Source: Bacillota bacterium
GTDB lineage: Bacteria > Bacillota > Clostridia > Christensenellales > CAG-138
Direction of reading: 5' to 3'
Length of the DNA stretch: 64,000 nucleotides
NCBI GenBank assembly: GCA_016286445.1
Contig: JAEESS010000005.1
Location: 1 to 64,000, forward strand
The translations under genes and the position numbers were made by a program. Shown piece by piece: positions 59,056 to 64,000 of the stretch. The notes below the pieces were generated by a model that did no database searches, was not told the origin of the DNA, and saw only the letters and a program-made list of their open reading frames with translations. Positions within the stretch are counted from its first letter, which is position 1. Each line of letters begins with the position of its first letter.

Positions 59056-62000
59056 TTATTTCACCTTGCAGCTCTTGACGTTTGACCAGCCGCCGAAGTA
59101 GGTCATGCCGTTGAACACATGATACGAGCGCACGCGGACGTAGTAGGTCTTGCCGGTCGTCAGGCTCTTGATCACCGTCGACGCTGTCTTCGGGTTTGTG
59201 ATCTTCACCGCCTTTGCGTTCTGCGTGAACGCGGCGTTCGTTGCGTACTGGACCTGATAGCCCGTGAAGTTCGAGGAACCCGCCCACTTGACCGTCATCT
59301 GCTTCTTGCCCGCCGTCACACTGTTCAGCGTTCTGGTGGTGATACGGACCGTGGTCTTCAGCGGTCCGACCTCGCCGAGGTTGAAGTTGTCGCCGACGTT
59401 TCCGCCGATCCATGTATTGGTTACGGGATCCAGACGCTTGTTGAAGTACGCCTTGATGCCGTATTGATACCGCGTGCCGGCATAGACCTTGGTATCAAGC
59501 CAATTGAGCTCTTTGGTGTTGTTCCAGCGCACAAAGTCCGTCCAGCCGTTGGTGGTGGAGCTCCACGCTCTGCGATAGATGACATAGCCGTCCGCACCCG
59601 CAACCTTGCTCCAGCTGAGCTTGATGCCGTCCTTGACGTTTGCGACCGTCGTGGTCGTCGTGGGCTGCAGATAGATCTTGAACGATCCGCGGCAAACGCC
59701 CTCGTAATCGCCCTTGAACGTCACGAACACATAGCCCGTGCCGGCCGCTGTATTCTCCTTATACTCGTAATCGTAGAACTCGGGATCGATCACAAGATCG
59801 TATTGATTCTTCACCGTAAACCGCGGCGTCTGCGCACTGCCGTTTGCGATCACATACGGCGTCGCGCCCTTGAACTTGACGTCCTCCGCGTTCCATTCGA
59901 CCTTTCCGCTGACTGCTTCGATCAGATAATGCCATGTCGCGTTGATCAGATCCGCATTCCATCCGATCGCGTTGTCAATCGTCAGGTGCAGTTCCCGATC
60001 CGACCTGGTCCCGTTGTAATAGACGTCTGACAGACTGTCGCATCTTGTGAATGCATACCCCGCGATCTCGGCAATACCGCTGCCGAGACGGATCGTCGCA
60101 AGACCCGTGCATACTCTGAATGCTTCCTCTTTGATGACGGTTACACTGTCCGGAACGGTGAACTCGGTCAGGCTTGTGCATCCGATGAACATACCGTTCT
60201 CGATCACGGTCAGCGTATTCGGCAGCGTGACCGAGGCAAGGCTTTCGCATCCCCAGAAGCATTCTTTTTCAAGGTTTGTCACGCTGTCCGGGATCGTGAT
60301 CTCTGTCAGGCTCTTATTGCCGTAGAACGCTTCGCTTCCGATGCTGACGACACCGTTCCCGAGCGAAACGGAAGTCAGCTCTTCACAATGCTTGAACGCA
60401 CCGACGCCGATGTACCGTACGCTGTCGGGAAGGACCGCCGTTTTGATCTCCTTCTGGAAGAACGCATTGCGCGCGATCACAGTCGTCCCTTCCTCCACAT
60501 TGACCGACTCCGGATACGTTCCCTTATATCCGAGAAGAATATAACCGAGACAGATCGGACCGTCAGCCTGCGCATTCAGCCACGCGGTTTCCTCAAACGT
60601 ACTGTACAGGGAGTTTCCTACCCCGTAGATATCCGTGATCCCGCTGCCGATGCTGATCTCCGAAAGCTCTGTGCAGTTTTTGAACGCACACGAACCGACC
60701 GTCGTTACGCTGTCCGGCAATTCGATCGTTCCAAGAACAAAGCAGTTTTCAAACGCGCTGTATCCGATGCTCTGCAATCCGTTCGGAAGCGACACAGAGC
60801 TGAGTCTGTCGCAGCGATAAAACGCATAGGTCCCGATGCTTGTGACGCCGTCCTGGATCTCAATACTGCGGATGGGCAGGAATCTCCACGGTACAAGATC
60901 CGCGTATATTCCGAAGTTCCACATCTCTCCGCTGCCGGTGATCGTCAGCGTACCGGTTGACGGATCAAAGGACCAATAGACTTCGTCGCCGCACTGACCG
61001 GAATATGCTTCCGTCGTAAAGTGCCACTCGGCGTTCAGAAGGTCCTCGTTCCCTGCCGCAATGTCGATGTTTTCCTTTTGCTCCTCGGTGCTGCCGTAAT
61101 AGACGTCCTTCAGATTCCCGCAATGCGCAAAGGCGTTCTCGCCGATCTCCGTGACGCTTGCCGGAAGCGACACCGATGCGATCGCACTGTCCGAATCATA
61201 ATCGTCATCATCGAAGTAGTTGGAGTCAAAGGTGCCTTCCGGGATCGAAGCGATGCCCTCATCCAGGATCACGGACAGCGGCTTCCGATCGGGGAGCGCA
61301 GACACCCATCCTTGCTCTTCTTCATCCCAATACATGTCTTCCGTATACCAATACCAGAACAGCAGATCTTCGATCATGTAAACATTGATTTCGCCGGAAC
61401 CGGCAGTCAGATGCAGCTCTTCCAGCGAATAACAGCCTCTGTAAGTATGCTCATAAGGATGTTGATCACACGGTATCGTCAAAGACCGAAGCTTCTGGCA
61501 ATCGGCGAAAGCACCGTCTCCTTCCGCTCCGTCGTTGTATCCGAAATATGTCTCGCTTCCCTCGATTACGACCGTTTCCAACGCAGTGCAGTTTTCAAAA
61601 GCACCGCCCCATACATTCTCTACACCGTCCGGAATGGTTACAGACGTCAATCCGCTCCCCGAAAAAGACCATCCGTCAATGACCGTCACGCTGTCCGGAA
61701 TGGTCACGGAGGTTAGTTTTCTCGCAGCACAGAACGCATTTCCTTTTATCCACGTCACGCTGTCCGGGATCACATAGCTGCTGCCATCCTTCTGCGGCGG
61801 ATACGCATAAAGCTCTGTTCCGTCCATGCTGAACAGAACGCCGTCGGTCACGCGGAAGGATGAATTGTTGGGATCGACCGTGATCTCCTGCAGATTGTGC
61901 GACCACGCAAAAGGATTCCAGCCGATCTCCGCGACGCTTCTGCCGATATGCGCGGAAACGAGGTTCGGTAAGAGATCGAAGGCGCTGCCGGGAATGCAGG

Positions 62001-63153
62001 TAACGCCGTCCCCGACAACGACTCTGCGAATGACGTATTGCAAATCAAACCAACCCATGGTATTGCTTATTTCCCCGGTTCCGTAGATCGTCAGCGTGCC
62101 GGTGGATTCATCAAAAGTCCAGTATACACCGTCGCCGCACTCACCGGACGTTACGGAATACTCTGCGACATAGGTGACTTCCTCTTTCTCCGTACTCGCG
62201 GTGTATACCTTGGTATCCGTAATGAAATCGTAGTACTCATCACCGAGCCAGTTGACGAAATAACCGTACCAGCCGGCGAAGGCATATCCTTCTGCGTCCG
62301 GCGCGGTCAGCGTGAACTGCTCGCCCGGGAAGATGATATCCTCCGGAGAAACGGCGACGTCGCCGACCGGGGTTTCTCCGCACACGGCGGTCGCGTGCAC
62401 CGTGACCGTCTTGACGGTCGTGCCGTCGCTGAAAGCAAGATTGTAGAGCACAGATTCGTCGCCCGGGCCGTACACATGCTTACCCGCAAGATACGGAAGA
62501 TCCAGCTCGCGCTCGCCCGCGCGGTAATACGCCATCATGTTCGGACAACCGCTGATATCAATCTTCTGGATCGGCGAATCGCAAAGATCCAGCCAATCCA
62601 ACAGCGGATTATGCGAGAGATCGACCGCCGTCAGATTTGTGGCGTTGATCGTCAGCCTTGCGAGCTTCGTATTCTGCGTGACGTCCAGCGTCGAGACACC
62701 GGTGAAGCCGACGCTCAAGTCTTCCAGATCCTTCAGCATGGTCACGTCGATGCTGCCGAGTTGATTGCAGGCAAGATCGACGACCTTAAGCTTTATATTC
62801 GCGGAAAGATCCACGCTTGTCAGCGCACCGGATTCGCTGAACGTGAACGGATCGCAGTATAGCTCTTCAAGATTCGGAAAATGTTCGACGCCCCGAAGCG
62901 AAGCGATCTCGCCGGTTCCGCATTCGATCACCGTGACCGCCGCTGCCTGTGCTTCGGTCATGTAATACCCACCGCTCGCGTTTCCTGAGACGTCGAGGTT
63001 GTTGACGATCCAGTCCCGAAATTCCGCGTCCGGGAAATTGGTCTCATTGATCTCAAGATAGCGTCCGTCCGCCTGCGCGGCATGCGGCTGCACAGCGGGC
63101 AGCATCGCCGCAAGCATGACGAAGCAGAGCACAAAGGCAAGACACTTTTTCAT
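59056..63153 (-). CDS. Large secreted LRR/BspA surface protein (1365 aa)
   Basis: A protein of 1365 aa with GGAGGG before the ATG. Signal peptide MKKCLAFVLCFVMLAAMLPAVQPHAAQA is followed by the cap DGRYLEINETNFPDAEFRDWI and internalin-like LRRs (about 60-230). An InlB-B-like strand repeat follows (EGYAFAGWYG...YVAEYSV, about 285-340). Two blocks, each opened by the cap G-E/Q-C-G-D-x-V-Y-W-x-F-D-x-S-T-G-T-L-T-I, then carry BspA repeats (about 345-720 and 730-1110). Ig/Fn3-like modules end in the same tail as the 658-aa protein. It is a probable adhesin. Own promoter at 63183. Confidence 0.88.
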   Translation of the reverse strand: MKKCLAFVLCFVMLAAMLPAVQPHAAQADGRYLEINETNFPDAEFRDWIVNNLDVSGNASGGYYMTEAQAAAVTVIECGTGEIASLRGVEHFPNLEELYCDPFTFSESGALTSVDLSANIKLKVVDLACNQLGSIDVTMLKDLEDLSVGFTGVSTLDVTQNTKLARLTINATNLTAVDLSHNPLLDWLDLCDSPIQKIDISGCPNMMAYYRAGERELDLPYLAGKHVYGPGDESVLYNLAFSDGTTVKTVTVHATAVCGETPVGDVAVSPEDIIFPGEQFTLTAPDAEGYAFAGWYGYFVNWLGDEYYDFITDTKVYTASTEKEEVTYVAEYSVTSGECGDGVYWTFDESTGTLTIYGTGEISNTMGWFDLQYVIRRVVVGDGVTCIPGSAFDLLPNLVSAHIGRSVAEIGWNPFAWSHNLQEITVDPNNSSFRVTDGVLFSMDGTELYAYPPQKDGSSYVIPDSVTWIKGNAFCAARKLTSVTIPDSVTVIDGWSFSGSGLTSVTIPDGVENVWGGAFENCTALETVVIEGSETYFGYNDGAEGDGAFADCQKLRSLTIPCDQHPYEHTYRGCYSLEELHLTAGSGEINVYMIEDLLFWYWYTEDMYWDEEEQGWVSALPDRKPLSVILDEGIASIPEGTFDSNYFDDDDYDSDSAIASVSLPASVTEIGENAFAHCGNLKDVYYGSTEEQKENIDIAAGNEDLLNAEWHFTTEAYSGQCGDEVYWSFDPSTGTLTITGSGEMWNFGIYADLVPWRFLPIRSIEIQDGVTSIGTYAFYRCDRLSSVSLPNGLQSIGYSAFENCFVLGTIELPDSVTTVGSCAFKNCTELSEISIGSGITDIYGVGNSLYSTFEETAWLNAQADGPICLGYILLGYKGTYPESVNVEEGTTVIARNAFFQKEIKTAVLPDSVRYIGVGAFKHCEELTSVSLGNGVVSIGSEAFYGNKSLTEITIPDSVTNLEKECFWGCESLASVTLPNTLTVIENGMFIGCTSLTEFTVPDSVTVIKEEAFRVCTGLATIRLGSGIAEIAGYAFTRCDSLSDVYYNGTRSDRELHLTIDNAIGWNADLINATWHYLIEAVSGKVEWNAEDVKFKGATPYVIANGSAQTPRFTVKNQYDLVIDPEFYDYEYKENTAAGTGYVFVTFKGDYEGVCRGSFKIYLQPTTTTTVANVKDGIKLSWSKVAGADGYVIYRRAWSSTTNGWTDFVRWNNTKELNWLDTKVYAGTRYQYGIKAYFNKRLDPVTNTWIGGNVGDNFNLGEVGPLKTTVRITTRTLNSVTAGKKQMTVKWAGSSNFTGYQVQYATNAAFTQNAKAVKITNPKTASTVIKSLTTGKTYYVRVRSYHVFNGMTYFGGWSNVKSCKVK

Positions 63154-63182
63154 ACGATACCCTCCGATAACAGTATAGGAAT

Positions 63183-63211
63183 ATTATACCATGCCGGTAT
63201 CGCCTTAGCAA
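63183..63211 (-). promoter_or_regulatory. Promoter of 1365-aa LRR gene
   Basis: On the minus strand: TTGCTA, 17 bases, TATAAT preceded by TGG (extended -10), 29 bases before the ATG. Confidence 0.75.
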
Positions 63212-63278
63212 GAGTATTCATGTTCAAAACAGCCGTCACGATCGGATTTATGCTGATGCCGGCGTCGGTTGAACAGCA

Positions 63279-63302
63279 AAAAAGGGAGGAATTCCTCCTC
63301 CC
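63279..63302 (-). terminator. Terminator of small membrane protein gene
   Basis: GGAGGAATTCCTCC stem; on the minus strand it is followed by CTTTTTTGC. Confidence 0.7.
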
Positions 63303-63304
63303 TC

Positions 63305-63454
63305 TTAAAGATGCATCATCCGTGTCGTCTTTTGGATGACCTTTTTTCCGTCGCGCTTCATGCGGCGCGGAATGTCCGGATACAGGGTGCACATCGCGGT
63401 CGCGGCTGCCGCCATGCCGACCGCCATGCCGATCCCGAGCATTGCCATTCGCAT
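63305..63454 (-). CDS. Small membrane protein (49 aa)
   Basis: A protein of 49 aa starting MRMAMLGIGMAVGMAAAATAM with GAGGTGATC upstream, 5-6 bases from the ATG. One hydrophobic Gly/Ala-rich helix and a basic tail (PRRMKRDGKKVIQKTTRMM) resemble small YtxH-like single-pass proteins. Function unknown. It lies 49 bases after iscU and may share its transcript. Confidence 0.65.
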   Translation of the reverse strand: MRMAMLGIGMAVGMAAAATAMCTLYPDIPRRMKRDGKKVIQKTTRMMHL

Positions 63455-63503
63455 GCGATCACCTCTTTCTTTTTTGAGGTTAGTATGCGAATTGATGCCG
63501 CAA

Positions 63504-63911
63504 TTATTCCGCCTTCGGCGCTTCCTCTTTTTGCTTGTTTTCTTTTTTTGCGCGATAATCCGCGATCGCCGCCTGCACAGCCTCCTGCGCAAGCACCGAG
63601 CAGTGGATCTTCACGGGCGGAAGTCCTTCGAGCGCTTCGACGACCGCTTCGTTCGTCAGCTTTTCGACCTCTGCAAGCGGTTTGCCCTTGATGAGTTCGG
63701 TCGCCATCGAGCTGGTCGCGATCGCCGCGCCGCAGCCGAAGGTCTTGAACTTGACGTCCTCAACGATCTCGTCGTCGTTGATCTTCAGAAACATCTGCAT
63801 GATGTCGCCGCACTTGGCGTTGCCGACGGTGCCGACGCCCGATGCGTCCGGGATCTCACCGACGTTTCTCGGATGCTGAAAATGATCCAAAACTTTTTCC
63901 GAATACTGCAT
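63504..63911 (-). CDS. iscU: Iron-sulfur cluster scaffold IscU/NifU-like
   Basis: A protein of 135 aa, full-length IscU type: YSEKVLDHFQHPRNVGEI, ligand Cys34 in AKCGD, Cys60 in FGCGAAIA and Cys103 in KIHCSVLAQEA. A Lys/Glu-rich tail follows. It holds nascent Fe-S clusters before transfer. AAAGGAGG lies 9-10 bases upstream inside the preceding gene, and the ATG overlaps that stop (TAATG). It likely supplies clusters for hydrogenase and other Fe-S proteins. Confidence 0.95.
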   Translation of the reverse strand: MQYSEKVLDHFQHPRNVGEIPDASGVGTVGNAKCGDIMQMFLKINDDEIVEDVKFKTFGCGAAIATSSMATELIKGKPLAEVEKLTNEAVVEALEGLPPVKIHCSVLAQEAVQAAIADYRAKKENKQKEEAPKAE

Positions 63912-64000
63912 TATTCCATTCCTCCTTTGGGATAAATCGGTGACATGTCTCTGAGCCGCTGCACGATCGGCGGCAGGACTTCGAGCACATAGTCGATCTC
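63911..64000 (-). CDS. Cysteine desulfurase IscS/NifS, C-terminal end
   Basis: Only the last 29 codons are inside the window (EIDYVLEVLPPIVQRLRDMS and PIYPKGGME). D-Y-V-L-x-V-L-P-x-I-V-x-R-L-R-x-M-S-P is the usual end of NifS/IscS proteins. It provides sulfur to the IscU encoded next. The TAATG overlap links translation of the two. Confidence 0.88.
   Translation of the reverse strand, partial: EIDYVLEVLPPIVQRLRDMSPIYPKGGME

Overview
The window looks like chromosomal DNA of a GC-rich anaerobic Clostridia-type Firmicute. The reasons are strong AAGGAGG-type ribosome binding sites, sigma-A-like promoters, an electron-bifurcating [FeFe]-hydrogenase gene set, the sporulation/division neighbourhood yabP-yabQ-divIC, several secreted dockerin, leucine-rich-repeat and SH3 proteins, and a one-piece tmRNA next to smpB. 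Dockerins and BspA-like proteins fit a gut or rumen-like habitat, but I cannot name a species from sequence alone. All family names rest on motifs read by eye; no database search was run.

Layout. 1-5,560 (minus strand): hydrogenase electron-transfer genes (NuoE-like, HndB-like, NuoF-like, running off the left edge) with an inserted regulatory-looking module of two DRTGG proteins, two HATPase proteins, a PHP phosphoesterase and a hydrogenase-like iron-sulfur protein that lacks the proton-shuttle cysteine. 5.8-9.7 kb: an SH3 surface protein and two unknown lipoproteins. 10.0-13.4 kb (minus): an operon with three putative lipid or phosphodiester hydrolases and a flavodoxin. 13.6-17.2 kb: ruvC-ruvA-ruvB, a DivIVA-like coiled coil and an MBL hydrolase. 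17.2-20.7 kb: a phosphoglycerate kinase/triosephosphate isomerase fusion and gpmI. 20.9-22.2 kb: secG, smpB, ssrA. 22.2-24.8 kb: a tmRNA-3'-end hot spot with repeated units that carry exact copies of the tmRNA acceptor end and alternate with a GNAT gene and a DUF402 gene.

24.8-30.3 kb (minus): a secreted dockerin metallopeptidase and a lamin-tail/CotH lipoprotein. 30.4-34.1 kb (minus): recX, NAD(P)H-hydrate repair, and an HflX GTPase with an N-terminal JAMM/RadC-like domain. 34.4-37.9 kb: VanW-type lipoprotein, HutD-like protein, zinc ribbon, peptidoglycan-binding protein. 37.9-40.8 kb (minus): yabP, yabQ, divIC, ppx/gppA, small membrane protein, RlmA-like methyltransferase. 41-42.6 kb: rho. 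42.7-45.0 kb: LRR surface protein and rpmE. 45.0-45.86 kb: non-coding DNA with a nested palindromic element around a 21-bp minisatellite. 45.9-49.5 kb: asparaginase, a short alaS, and a hypothetical. 49.5-51.2 kb: two dockerin-NlpC/P60 paralogues. 51.2-56.8 kb: psuG, malQ, a membrane protein, an Ig-like/transglutaminase protein, yajC. 56.9-63.2 kb: two BspA/LRR surface proteins with near-identical C-terminal cassettes. 63.3-64.0 kb: a small membrane protein, iscU and the end of iscS.

The most interesting signals are the JAMM-like domain fused to HflX, the tmRNA-derived repeat array, the sensor-like hydrogenase module, the nested inverted repeat with minisatellite, the lipid-hydrolase operon, and four genes whose promoters place the transcription start at the start codon (candidate leaderless mRNAs).
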